Origin: Pseudobutyrivibrio ruminis DSM 9787
GTDB taxonomy: Bacteria; Bacillota; Clostridia; Lachnospirales; Lachnospiraceae
Direction: 5' to 3'
Assembly (NCBI RefSeq): GCF_900218035.1
Contig: NZ_OBMR01000004.1
Coordinates: forward strand, 1 to 64,000
DNA length: 64,000 nucleotides
Shown here: positions 56,653 through 64,000 of the stretch, in pieces
How the letters are laid out: the number at the start of each line of letters is the position of its first letter
Numbering within the stretch: the stretch's first letter is position 1
Made by a program: the position numbers and the translations under genes
The notes under the pieces: generated by a model
The model's database searches: none
What the model saw: only the letters and a program-made list of their open reading frames with translations
Told to the model about the DNA's origin: nothing

Positions 56653-56865
56653 CTATTCCTCCTCATCCACAACGTATTCCAATATGTCCCCCGGCTGGCA
56701 ATCCAATGCTTTGCATATGGCATCCAAGGTTTCCAGCCTAACTGCCTTTGCCTTATTGTTTTTTAGAATTGAAAGATTGGCATTTGTGATTCCAACTATT
56801 CCTGCCAGCTCAGTCAATCCAATTTTTCTTTTTGCCATCATGACATCTAAATTTATTACAATCAT
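56653..56865 (-). CDS. Small Cro/C1-type regulator, YozG-like
   Basis: A 70-residue single helix-turn-helix protein. GLTELAGIVGITNANLSILKN (shown to 20 residues in the motif) and KAVRLETLDAICKALDCQPGD are the family hallmarks. Such regulators commonly lie just downstream of a DUF2975 gene, as here (17 nt gap), and are thought to control that unit. Confidence 0.9.
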   Translation of the reverse strand: MIVINLDVMMAKRKIGLTELAGIVGITNANLSILKNNKAKAVRLETLDAICKALDCQPGDILEYVVDEEE

Positions 56866-56882
56866 ATTTTCACCTGAGCTTT

Positions 56883-57359
56883 CTATATAGTTAAATCATT
56901 TTCCTGCTTGTAACTAACAGCTCTTTCAAACACTCGAGCTAAAACCTTGCTGAATAATCCTGCAAAGAAGAATACTCCTGCCACTACAACAGCCGAAGGT
57001 GTGAAATATACGAAGCAACGAAGTAGCTTCACTCCTGTGATTACAAATGCGTATGTTCCCATCTTGTAAAGACTAGTAACATTTTGCATTACAAAGCAAT
57101 CATCCTCTATAACAGTTTTCATCATCTTTCTAAGCTCAAACAGAATCAAAAGTGCTGAGCCGCCAGCTACCATAATGGAAACAACTGCATATGGATAATG
57201 CTCTAAAATCTTTGCATACTCTGTTGTCTCGCCAAGAATCTTAATTGTAAGATTTACTGCATATTTCAGACCAAATGGAACGGCCACTTCCATCACTGCT
57301 CCTATGAAAAAGCATATGTCCAAAATCCTTTTTACAAATACATTTAATTTATTGTTCAT
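56883..57359 (-). CDS. DUF2975 membrane protein
   Basis: A 158-residue protein with four hydrophobic segments (about 10-32, 50-70, 88-108 and 118-140). The MNNKLNVFVKRILDICF start and the FELRKMMKTVIEDDCF region resemble DUF2975 proteins. Pairing with a YozG-like regulator is typical. ATG 57359 has GGAGG 6 nt upstream. It is the first gene of the four-gene operon. Confidence 0.82.
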   Translation of the reverse strand: MNNKLNVFVKRILDICFFIGAVMEVAVPFGLKYAVNLTIKILGETTEYAKILEHYPYAVVSIMVAGGSALLILFELRKMMKTVIEDDCFVMQNVTSLYKMGTYAFVITGVKLLRCFVYFTPSAVVVAGVFFFAGLFSKVLARVFERAVSYKQENDLTI

Positions 57360-57477
57360 TGTATGCCTCCAATGCATTTCATTTCTTAACTTAATTTTGT
57401 TATATCACTCTTGTTTTTGTTTTGCAACAACTTTTTATCGATTTGCGATAAATAATTTCTGTTTTACATTTATTCCA

Positions 57478-57514
57478 AACAAAAAAAAACTCATCCCCTT
57501 TTATAAGGGATGAG
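57478..57514 (-). terminator. Terminator of the kinase gene
   Basis: CTCATCCC (57490-57497) and GGGATGAG (57507-57514) form the stem. On the minus strand a run of nine T follows. Confidence 0.92.
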
Positions 57515-57529
57515 CTAAAAACTCAATTA

Positions 57530-58264
57530 TTAAATTACTTTATACTCATTGTTTTCCAGGATTTCCAGATTTAAGTCTGCTTTCTTGGAATGGTGTAAAA
57601 CCTCTAGGGCATTGCGCATATCTGAGTATTCTACAAACTTCTTTGCTGCTTCCAATGGAGTGTTCTTTGCTTTGCGCTCCACCAATCTACTTCGAAGCAT
57701 ATCCTCATCTGCGGAAATGAAAATAGTGTAGTCTGCCATACTTGAAATGTCCTTCCAACCATCTTCATCCAAAAGCAGATAATTGCCTTCCAGAAGCACT
57801 ATATCTGAGTCAATCTGGATTGTGTCTTCCACGGGATTGTGGAGATTTCTGTCGTAGGTTGGCCAGCCGCATTTTTCGCCACTGGCTACTAGCTGTACGC
57901 GCCTTGAAAGAGCATCCAAATCGAAGGTAATTGGCGCGCCCTTTATCTCCACCATTTTGATTGTCTTTCCATCTCTGACAGTTTCATGACTAAGTAAGTA
58001 GTCCTGATAATGATGAAATCCATCCATTCCAATTGTCTGGATTTCCTTCACCCCATCTGTATTCTTAGACAAATACTCCAGAAAATCAAGAAGCGTACTC
58101 TTGCCGGCACCAGGAGGCGCTGCAAGCATCACAAGTATCCTCCGCCCCTTCTCCTGCTGCATAGCCGTGAGACGTTTTAATAGTGGCACAAATATTTTGT
58201 CTATATTCTCTTCACTATAATACGCCTCCACATCATACCCGTTTATATTTGCTGAATAAATCAT
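57530..58264 (-). CDS. P-loop sugar/nucleoside kinase-like protein
   Basis: A 244-residue protein of the uridine kinase/phosphoribulokinase/pantothenate kinase superfamily. Walker A is APPGAGKSTLLD (about 49-60); MDGFHHYQDYLL (about 79-90), PTYDRNLHNPVED and LLEGNYLLLDEDGW follow. The substrate is not clear; relatives are often labelled nucleoside or fructose kinase. It is 5 nt after the phosphoglucomutase gene, so a sugar substrate is reasonable. Confidence 0.8.
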   Translation of the reverse strand: MIYSANINGYDVEAYYSEENIDKIFVPLLKRLTAMQQEKGRRILVMLAAPPGAGKSTLLDFLEYLSKNTDGVKEIQTIGMDGFHHYQDYLLSHETVRDGKTIKMVEIKGAPITFDLDALSRRVQLVASGEKCGWPTYDRNLHNPVEDTIQIDSDIVLLEGNYLLLDEDGWKDISSMADYTIFISADEDMLRSRLVERKAKNTPLEAAKKFVEYSDMRNALEVLHHSKKADLNLEILENNEYKVI

Positions 58265-58269
58265 AGGCG

Positions 58270-59952
58270 TTATTTAAATAAAGGTTTTAAAGCTTCAGCA
58301 AGCTTGTCCTTCATTGCCTGTGCTTCAGCGAGGTCTTTTCCTTTTGTGGTGAAGTAAGTCTTGATCTTTGGCTCTGTACCTGAAGGACGTACAACAACTG
58401 TGCATCCATTCTCAAGGCCGTAGATAAGAACATTTGAAGAAGGAAGTCCTGTCTCTGCTGTGTTCTTGTAATCTGTAACCTTTGTAACAGCGATACCTGC
58501 AATATCCTTTGGTGGATTCTCACGAAGTGATGTCATGATACCAGCCATTGTGTCCATACCTGAAAGGCCTGGGAACTCAAATGAATCTACCTTGTTGAGA
58601 TAACGGCCATACTCAGCATAAATCTCCTCAAGACGCTGCTTGATAGAGCTGCCGATGCTGCGATAGTAAGCAGCCATTTCGCAGATAAGCATTGAACCGA
58701 TAACTGCATCCTTATCACGAACATAAGGACCTGCAAGGTATCCATATGACTCCTCGAATCCAAAGATAAATCTATCTACTTCTCCATCAGCCTCAAGACC
58801 GGCAATCTGATCACCAATCCACTTGAAACCTGTAAGAACTGAGCGAAGCTCTACACCATAGTGCTCTGCAACTGCATCAGCAAGTGGTGTTGAAACAATA
58901 GACTTAACTGCTACAGGATTCTTTGGCATTGTGCCCTTTTCGATACGTCCTGCTGCAATGTAGTCAAGAAGAAGTACACCAACTTCATTACCAGAAACAA
59001 GCTCATAGCTTCCATCTGGGCACTTCATAGCAATACCAACACGGTCTGCATCTGGATCAGTAGCAAGCATTAAATCTGCTCCCTCTTTCTTTGCAAGCTC
59101 AAGACCAAGCTCAAGTGCTTCAAAGATTTCTGGGTTTGGATAGCTGCATGTTGTGAAGTATCCATTTGGATATTCCTGCTCTGGAACGATTGTGATATCT
59201 GTGATACCGATATCGTTAAGTACGCGTGTAACTGGAACTAAGCCAGAGCCATTAAGTGGGCTGTAAACAAGCTTGAGGCCAGCTGTCTTGCAAAGACCTG
59301 GACGAACCTGTCTGTCTTCGATTGCTGCATAAAAAGCATCCTTGCAGTCATCACCTACGAATTTAATAAGTCCCTTCTCAACGCCCTCTGCAAATGACAT
59401 GTATTTAACGCCATTAAGAATATCTGTCTTTTGAATCTCTGCATAAACGATAGCTGCTGCATCGTCTGTCATCTGGCATCCATCTGGACCGTATGCCTTG
59501 TATCCATTGTATTTAGCAGGGTTATGAGATGCTGTAACCATAATACCTGCATTGCATTTATAGTAACGTGTAGCAAATGAAAGTGCAGGAACTGGCATAA
59601 GTGCATCGTAAATACGAACATTAATACCATTAGCTGCAAGAACACCTGCTGCAGTCTTTGCAAAAACATCACTCTTGATACGAGAGTCATAACTAATTGC
59701 TACTGTCTGGTTGCCGCCCTGAGTCTTAACCCAGTTTGCAAGTCCCTGTGTAGCCTGACGAACTACGTATACGTTCATGCGGTTTGTACCTGCTCCAAGT
59801 ACACCACGAAGTCCTGCTGTACCAAAGGCGAGTGCTACTGCAAATCTGTCTTTGATTTCTTCGTCATTCCCCTCAATCTTTAATAATTCTGGCTTTAAAT
59901 CTGGATCATCAAGATCAGCTGCAAGCCAACGCTTATATTCATCATTGTACAT
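58270..59952 (-). CDS. pgcA: Phosphoglucomutase/phosphomannomutase (PgcA family)
   Basis: A 560-residue alpha-phosphohexomutase. The phospho-Ser is in VTASHNPAKYNGYK (about 141-154), the metal loop is ATDPDADRVG, the sugar-binding loop GFEESYG and the phosphate-binding RPSGTEPKIK near the C-terminus. It interconverts glucose 1- and 6-phosphate for glycogen and cell-wall sugar supply. All key motifs are intact. It precedes the kinase gene in one transcript. Confidence 0.95.
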   Translation of the reverse strand: MYNDEYKRWLAADLDDPDLKPELLKIEGNDEEIKDRFAVALAFGTAGLRGVLGAGTNRMNVYVVRQATQGLANWVKTQGGNQTVAISYDSRIKSDVFAKTAAGVLAANGINVRIYDALMPVPALSFATRYYKCNAGIMVTASHNPAKYNGYKAYGPDGCQMTDDAAAIVYAEIQKTDILNGVKYMSFAEGVEKGLIKFVGDDCKDAFYAAIEDRQVRPGLCKTAGLKLVYSPLNGSGLVPVTRVLNDIGITDITIVPEQEYPNGYFTTCSYPNPEIFEALELGLELAKKEGADLMLATDPDADRVGIAMKCPDGSYELVSGNEVGVLLLDYIAAGRIEKGTMPKNPVAVKSIVSTPLADAVAEHYGVELRSVLTGFKWIGDQIAGLEADGEVDRFIFGFEESYGYLAGPYVRDKDAVIGSMLICEMAAYYRSIGSSIKQRLEEIYAEYGRYLNKVDSFEFPGLSGMDTMAGIMTSLRENPPKDIAGIAVTKVTDYKNTAETGLPSSNVLIYGLENGCTVVVRPSGTEPKIKTYFTTKGKDLAEAQAMKDKLAEALKPLFK

Positions 59953-60023
59953 AATTATTTCTCCTCCATATGTCCTTAACTGTTATAATTTTAAGTTTTC
60001 CGGTTAGTGGTGTCAACCTAACC

Positions 60024-61307
60024 TTAGGCTTTGTCATATAGGGATATTAGATATAAAGAGCCTGCTAAGCATACAACATCAGACTGCTTTTTTATATCTT
60101 CAATGGTAGATTTTGAATCTAGAGGCTCAGCTTCAATTCCTCTTTCTTTTAACATCCCCGCCAACGCCTGTGGCTTCATTGTCCTTGGATTTGGCACAGC
60201 CACTGTGTAGCACTTCTTCATGATTGGAACCAGTGTATCTATTATCACATCCACTTCTTTGTCAGCAAGGATTCCTAGTACAAAAGTAACCTTTTTACCT
60301 GGAAAATAAGTTTCCAAGGATTCTCGCAAAACCTTTGCTCCCTGGCGATTATGCCCGCCATCAATCACCACAGGCGGGTTGTCTGATAGCAATGTAAAAC
60401 GGCCAAACCACTTCGTATTTGCGATACCTTTTCTTATGGACTCCTCAGTAATATGGTATCCCTTCTCCATAAGCTTTCTTGCTGCTGCCATAGCCACCGC
60501 AGCATTATCTATCTGATATGTCCCAAGCATTGTAGTTTCATATTGGAGCCCCTCTGATACACCAAAGCTCTGGCCATGGATATCTCTTGAAATAATCTGC
60601 GCTTGTTCTACAAAGTCCAACGGTGAATTTACTGATTGGCAGGTATCTCTTAGCACCTTCTGAACCTCTGGCTCCTGGGTAGCACTTACAACTGCTGTAC
60701 CAGGCTTTATGATTCCAGCTTTTTCAGTAGCTATTTCCGTTAGCGTATTTCCAAGTATAGTCATATGGTCGTAGCTGATAGGGGTGATGATAGAAACAAG
60801 TGGAGCCGGTATTACATTTGTTGTATCCATTCTGCCACCCATACTTACTTCTAAGAGCACAATCTCACAACCCTTTTTCAGGAAATACATAAATGCCATA
60901 ACAGTCAGAAATTCGTATTCGCTAACAAAGACTCCATCTGCTGCAAGTTCATCGTAAGCTGGCTTTACCTCTGAGAACACCTTAGCAAATTCTTCATCAG
61001 AAATATCGATGCCATTTACCTTAAACATTTCGTTGTATCTATATAAAAATGGTGAAGTAAAGGCACCCGTAACAACGGATGCCTCATTTAAAATACTTGC
61101 TAAATATGATGTTGTGGAACCTTTACCATTTGTTCCAGCTATATGGACATATTTCAGTTTATTCTGAGGCTTGTCTAATTTTTCCAAAAGCATTAATTCT
61201 GCATCTAAAGAGAAATAATCCTTCTTGGCTCCTCCACCCTTTGGTGGAATAAAATGGGGCATGTTTTTGAAAAAATCTACGGCCTGAGAATAACTATATT
61301 CTATCAT
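60024..61307 (-). CDS. folC: Folylpolyglutamate synthase / dihydrofolate synthase
   Basis: A 427-residue Mur-type ligase that adds glutamates to folates. The P-loop is AGTNGKGSTTSY (about 57-68), with SPFLYRYNE and ISYDHMTILGNTLTEIA following, and VIDGGHNRQGA in the C-terminal domain. It overlaps folT by one base (TAATG), so uptake and retention of folate are made together under the upstream THF riboswitch. Confidence 0.95.
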   Translation of the reverse strand: MIEYSYSQAVDFFKNMPHFIPPKGGGAKKDYFSLDAELMLLEKLDKPQNKLKYVHIAGTNGKGSTTSYLASILNEASVVTGAFTSPFLYRYNEMFKVNGIDISDEEFAKVFSEVKPAYDELAADGVFVSEYEFLTVMAFMYFLKKGCEIVLLEVSMGGRMDTTNVIPAPLVSIITPISYDHMTILGNTLTEIATEKAGIIKPGTAVVSATQEPEVQKVLRDTCQSVNSPLDFVEQAQIISRDIHGQSFGVSEGLQYETTMLGTYQIDNAAVAMAAARKLMEKGYHITEESIRKGIANTKWFGRFTLLSDNPPVVIDGGHNRQGAKVLRESLETYFPGKKVTFVLGILADKEVDVIIDTLVPIMKKCYTVAVPNPRTMKPQALAGMLKERGIEAEPLDSKSTIEDIKKQSDVVCLAGSLYLISLYDKA

Positions 61308-61825
61308 TATCTTGCGAACTCTCCTATTCTTGTTCTGCCAAATGCTTTGACGATTGAATAATAAATCACTGACATGATAGGAATCATGATAAGTTCCTTT
61401 GGAAGTCGTGCCATGATTGTTGCAAAATAACCGTTCTGGAAATATAAAACGTCCAGCCAGTAGCTGTTTAATATAATTCCAACTACTATAGTGTAAACAA
61501 CCTGAGTTGCCAACACTCTTGCAAATGTAATCTTTTTGTTGTGTAGCATTAGTCCAAAGATAATACCACCAACAATACTACTAAATGTGAATCCTGGGAA
61601 GAATGGACCTGTTGGCTTAACTAGGTAGCCACCGATATCTGTGATTCCTCCTACAACTCCTGCTACAGCAGGTCCAAAAAGCTGACCTGCCATCTCAATT
61701 GGCAAAGCGCCAAATCTGATTTCTATCAGCTGATTGATTGGTATTTTGAAAAATCCCAGTACAATTCCAAGTGCTGATAACATGGCTGCAGCTGTAAGTG
61801 TTTTTGTGTTAGTTAGTTTCTTCAT
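61307..61825 (-). CDS. folT: Folate-specific ECF transporter S component
   Basis: A 172-residue membrane protein with about six segments that captures folate for the shared ECF module (not encoded here). The N-terminal KTLTAAAMLSALGIVLGFFKIP, the LIEIRFGALPIEMAGQLFGP segment and GFTFSSIVGGIIFG are typical of FolT. A THF riboswitch lies in its leader. GGAGG is 8 nt before ATG 61825. Confidence 0.95.
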   Translation of the reverse strand: MKKLTNTKTLTAAAMLSALGIVLGFFKIPINQLIEIRFGALPIEMAGQLFGPAVAGVVGGITDIGGYLVKPTGPFFPGFTFSSIVGGIIFGLMLHNKKITFARVLATQVVYTIVVGIILNSYWLDVLYFQNGYFATIMARLPKELIMIPIMSVIYYSIVKAFGRTRIGEFAR

Positions 61826-61890
61826 AAAAAATACACCTCCTTTGCAGTCTCCTTTTGTCTACAATGAAGGTGTAATAAACCTCGTATGTA

Positions 61891-61984
61891 GCAGCGGGAT
61901 GCGACCATAAAACCGCGGATAATCCTTCGTCCATCTGCCAACTCCCTGTGCAAACGGCACTTAACGCTTTACAGTCTACTCTGC
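61891..61984 (-). ncRNA. Tetrahydrofolate (THF) riboswitch
   Basis: On the minus strand the element starts GCAGAGTAGA (61984-61975), has the conserved GCGTTAAGTG (61967-61958) and CCGCGG (61918-61913), and ends GCATCCCGCTGC (61902-61891). These match the THF riboswitch consensus closely. Downstream TACACCTTC (61874-61866) can pair with GGAGGTGTA (61840-61832), which holds the folT Shine-Dalgarno, so control is probably at translation: bound folate would favour hiding of the site. Confidence 0.92.
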
Positions 61985-62090
61985 ATTTCTTGTTAATAGT
62001 TGCCTAGATTATATGTGTATTCCACATAAATAGCAATACCTATTACAGAAAAAATCTCCTTCCCGTAATAGGTATAAATTATAGCCAATA

Positions 62091-62777
62091 TTATTTAAGT
62101 TTCTCAATTACATCCAAAACGATTGCAATTGACTGCTCTGCAGCCTTACCTGCGAATGTGTTGTAATCCATTGCACTTCCATCTGCATCTGAAATAGAAC
62201 GGATAAGTGTAAATGGCACTTTGTTTACGTAGCATGTTTGAGCAATGCTTGCGCCTTCCATATCTGCTGCGATTGCATCGAATCTGTTTCTGATTGTCTC
62301 ACGCTGCTTGTTTGTATCTACAAATAAATCGCCTGATGCGATAACACCAACCTCGTAATTGATGCCTCTTGCAGAAAGTACATCTGTAACATTCTTTCTA
62401 AGATCGGCATCTGCTTCAAAGTTGATTACATTGATACCAGAGATAAGTCCTAATGGATCACCTACTGCTGTTGTGTTCATATCATGCTGAACAGCTGACT
62501 CTGCAACTGCCACATCAAGCACCTTAAGTGTAGGTACAAGTGAACCTGCTACTCCGATATTGATTACATGGTCTACTCCAAAATGAAGCACCATAATTTC
62601 TGTACAAATAGCAGCGAATACCTTACCGATTCCGCTAACTGCTGCAACTACAGGCACGCCGTTAACTTCACCTTCAATAAAGTTTACACCACTGATTGTT
62701 GATGTCTTATGATTCTTAATGCTTGGCTTGAGATTCTCTATCTCAATCTGCATAGCACCGATAATTCCTAATTTCAT
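62091..62777 (-). CDS. mtnN: 5'-methylthioadenosine/S-adenosylhomocysteine nucleosidase
   Basis: A 228-residue Pfs-type enzyme that removes adenine from methylthioadenosine and S-adenosylhomocysteine. GIIGAMQIEIENLK at the N-terminus, INIGVAGS, the VASGDLFV segment, AADMEGASIAQTC and RSISDADG (catalytic Asp) are present. It supplies S-ribosylhomocysteine to LuxS, encoded upstream. GGAGG lies before ATG 62777. A long hairpin separates it from luxS. Confidence 0.96.
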   Translation of the reverse strand: MKLGIIGAMQIEIENLKPSIKNHKTSTISGVNFIEGEVNGVPVVAAVSGIGKVFAAICTEIMVLHFGVDHVINIGVAGSLVPTLKVLDVAVAESAVQHDMNTTAVGDPLGLISGINVINFEADADLRKNVTDVLSARGINYEVGVIASGDLFVDTNKQRETIRNRFDAIAADMEGASIAQTCYVNKVPFTLIRSISDADGSAMDYNTFAGKAAEQSIAIVLDVIEKLK

Positions 62778-62800
62778 ATAATCCTCCTAGTTTATTTCTC

Positions 62801-62884
62801 GGAAGTTACATACACAAGCCTTAGTATTTCTCCACTCGACTACATGTCTCGCTTGAGAAATCTAAGAGCTTGTGTATTACTTCC
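62801..62884 (-). promoter_or_regulatory. Long imperfect hairpin between luxS and mtnN
   Basis: 62801-62832 pairs with 62855-62884 over about 30 nt, with a few bulges and mismatches (GGAAGT against ACTTCC, ACACAAGC against GCTTGTGT, ATTTCTC against GAGAAAT). The loop is about 22 nt. It begins 5 nt after the luxS stop and ends 24 nt before the mtnN start. There is no strong U-run after it, so mRNA processing or stability is as likely as termination. Confidence 0.7.
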
Positions 62885-62889
62885 TAATC

Positions 62890-63351
62890 TTAATCTGGAT
62901 AAGTGAATTCCATATTTGACCACGCATTAAGTACGTCTAGATATCGCTGGCACTCTGTTTTAGCGAGCTGAATATCCAGGTTCTCATAGTGGCCACACTC
63001 AATTGCACTCTTTCCGAATACGTCTCCCTCGTGGTCTACTGTCTGCTTGAAAACTTTTTTAACTACTTCGAATGTCTTTTTAGAATCTACTCCCTTAATT
63101 ACAAGATAGAATCCGGTCTGGCATCCCATTGGTCCAAAGTAAATTACATGGTCCGCGATTTCTGAGTTACGCATATATGTTGCAATCATATGCTCCACTG
63201 AATGCATAGTCGCATTATCCATATAATCACCTGCGTTTGGCTTACGAGTACGTAAATCGTATGTGATTATATCTCCATCATCTACACGAGAAATGTAGAA
63301 TCCAGGAGTGAGTACATTATGGTTAATTGTAAAACTTTTAATCTTTTCCAT
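62890..63351 (-). CDS. luxS: S-ribosylhomocysteine lyase
   Basis: A 153-residue LuxS that splits S-ribosylhomocysteine into homocysteine and the AI-2 precursor. The metal motif HSVEH (about 48-52) and the later GHYENLD with the third His, plus GPMGCQTGFY with the catalytic Cys, are intact. GAGG precedes ATG 63351; the ten extra residues of the longer frame overlap the upstream gene. It lies between the DJ-1 gene and mtnN and forms the detoxification branch of the methyl cycle. Confidence 0.96.
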   Translation of the reverse strand: MEKIKSFTINHNVLTPGFYISRVDDGDIITYDLRTRKPNAGDYMDNATMHSVEHMIATYMRNSEIADHVIYFGPMGCQTGFYLVIKGVDSKKTFEVVKKVFKQTVDHEGDVFGKSAIECGHYENLDIQLAKTECQRYLDVLNAWSNMEFTYPD

Positions 63352-63364
63352 TTTAAACCTCGTT

Positions 63365-63916
63365 TTAATTATTATACACAATAGCCTGTGCTAGCTTATT
63401 TGCAACATCCTCACCCTTGAATGTCTTTACAATCTCAAGTGCGAATGGAATTGCTGTTCCCATACCACGGCTGGTAATGATGTGACCATCGTGGCAAACA
63501 CTGTCAGTTGAAACATTTGCTCCCAGCAAATCTCCTTCCATTCCTGGATAGCATGTGGCTTTCTTTCCTTCAAGAAGTCCTGCCTTTCCAAAAACTGTTG
63601 GCGCTGCGCAAATAGCTGCAAGCCCCTTCTTTGAAGTGTTAAATCCATGTATCTGATCCATGAGAGGCTCACAAAGCCCAAGATTTAATGTACCTGGCAT
63701 TCCGCCTGGAAGCACTATCATATCTGCTTTTTCAAAGTCAGTATTTTCTATCAGCTTATCACAGTATGTTGTGATTCCATGAGCTCCAGGAACCTTTTTG
63801 TTGCCTGTGATAGAAACCATGTCTATTTCAATATCAGCACGTCTCAGAATATCAACAACTGTAAGTGCTTCTATTTCCTCGTGACCTTCCGCCATAAATA
63901 TAAGAACTTTGCTCAT
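63365..63916 (-). CDS. DJ-1/PfpI family protein
   Basis: A 183-residue DJ-1-type protein. The nucleophile-elbow Cys is in GLAAICAAPTVFGKAG (about 99-114) and the N-terminal Glu in FMAEGHEEIE. ITSRGMGTAIPFAL near the C-terminus is also typical. Proposed activities in the family include protection from glyoxals and oxidative stress; which applies here is unknown. It ends 14 nt before luxS and is probably the first gene of a DJ-1, luxS, mtnN unit. Confidence 0.92.
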   Translation of the reverse strand: MSKVLIFMAEGHEEIEALTVVDILRRADIEIDMVSITGNKKVPGAHGITTYCDKLIENTDFEKADMIVLPGGMPGTLNLGLCEPLMDQIHGFNTSKKGLAAICAAPTVFGKAGLLEGKKATCYPGMEGDLLGANVSTDSVCHDGHIITSRGMGTAIPFALEIVKTFKGEDVANKLAQAIVYNN

Positions 63917-63966
63917 ATCCGTTACCTCCCTGCTATTATCATATCAACTAAAATCTATGATAACAC

Positions 63967-63995
63967 AAAAGAAGCCGAATTTCTCGGCTTCTTTT
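63967..63995. terminator. Bidirectional terminator at the right edge
   Basis: AAAAGAAGCCGA (63967-63978) pairs perfectly with TCGGCTTCTTTT (63984-63995). It probably ends a gene beyond the window or separates it from the DJ-1 promoter. Confidence 0.85.
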
Positions 63996-64000
63996 ATCAT

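Overview
The window is AT-rich chromosomal DNA from an anaerobic Firmicute, most likely a Lachnospiraceae member of the Butyrivibrio/Pseudobutyrivibrio type. This is inferred from gene style and content: a cellobiose PTS with two family 1 glycosidases, long-form HPF, Veg, NiaR and a THF riboswitch. No rRNA, tRNA or CRISPR is seen, and no phage. The only transposase trace is the first 13 codons of an IS3-type OrfA at the left edge.

Layout. 1-7.5 kb: IS edge, veg, plsC, the wall genes ddl-murF, an Xre/TPR regulator, hpf, an SDR reductase and a WYL regulator. 7.6-10.5 kb: a MurL epimerase plus MurD-like ligase pair and a small zinc-ribbon protein. 10.5-14.3 kb: a YhaN/YhaO (SbcC/SbcD-like) pair. 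15-26.2 kb: a cellobiose-type PTS operon (EIIA-EIIB-EIIC-GH1-HPr-EI-GH1) with its own HPr and EI, then a divergent DUF3284 gene, a LevR-like regulator and a HAD phosphatase. 26.4-34.6 kb: chemoreceptor, response regulator, hybrid kinase, ung and a FIST-GGDEF protein. 34.6-38.3 kb: nadA-nadB-nadC-niaR. 39-44.7 kb: TSCPD, YARHG, AlaX, HAD and YlmH genes, then nadE with a Nudix/NrtR-like gene. 44.9-49.8 kb: a cell-surface O-acylation cluster. 49.8-57.4 kb: a GntR-controlled ABC/CPBP operon and several membrane proteins. 57.5-64 kb: kinase, pgcA, folT-folC under a THF riboswitch, and pfs, luxS and DJ-1.

The most unusual content lies in the two long gene-free gaps (14305-15005 and 38288-38985). 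Each holds a roughly 580-bp imperfect palindrome. The two share a 66-nt core that is identical in both copies and sits at the centre. A closing stem around the core differs between copies by compensatory changes. A GACGGACA block lies about 135-141 nt either side of the core centre, and the GC-rich ends lie about 285-293 nt from it. The arms are nearly self-complementary within each copy but largely unlike between copies. Each element ends just after the stop codon of a gene, and bases of that gene's 3' end recur inverted beyond the far end of the element. I do not recognise this as a described element family; it is the main candidate for an undescribed system.

Other points of note are the alternative D-glutamate route (MurL/MurD2), an HPr with Lys at position 46 instead of the regulatory Ser, a LevR-like regulator whose AAA+ motifs are degenerate, hairpins that could hide ribosome binding sites, and apparent control of NAD synthesis by both NiaR and an NrtR-like protein.
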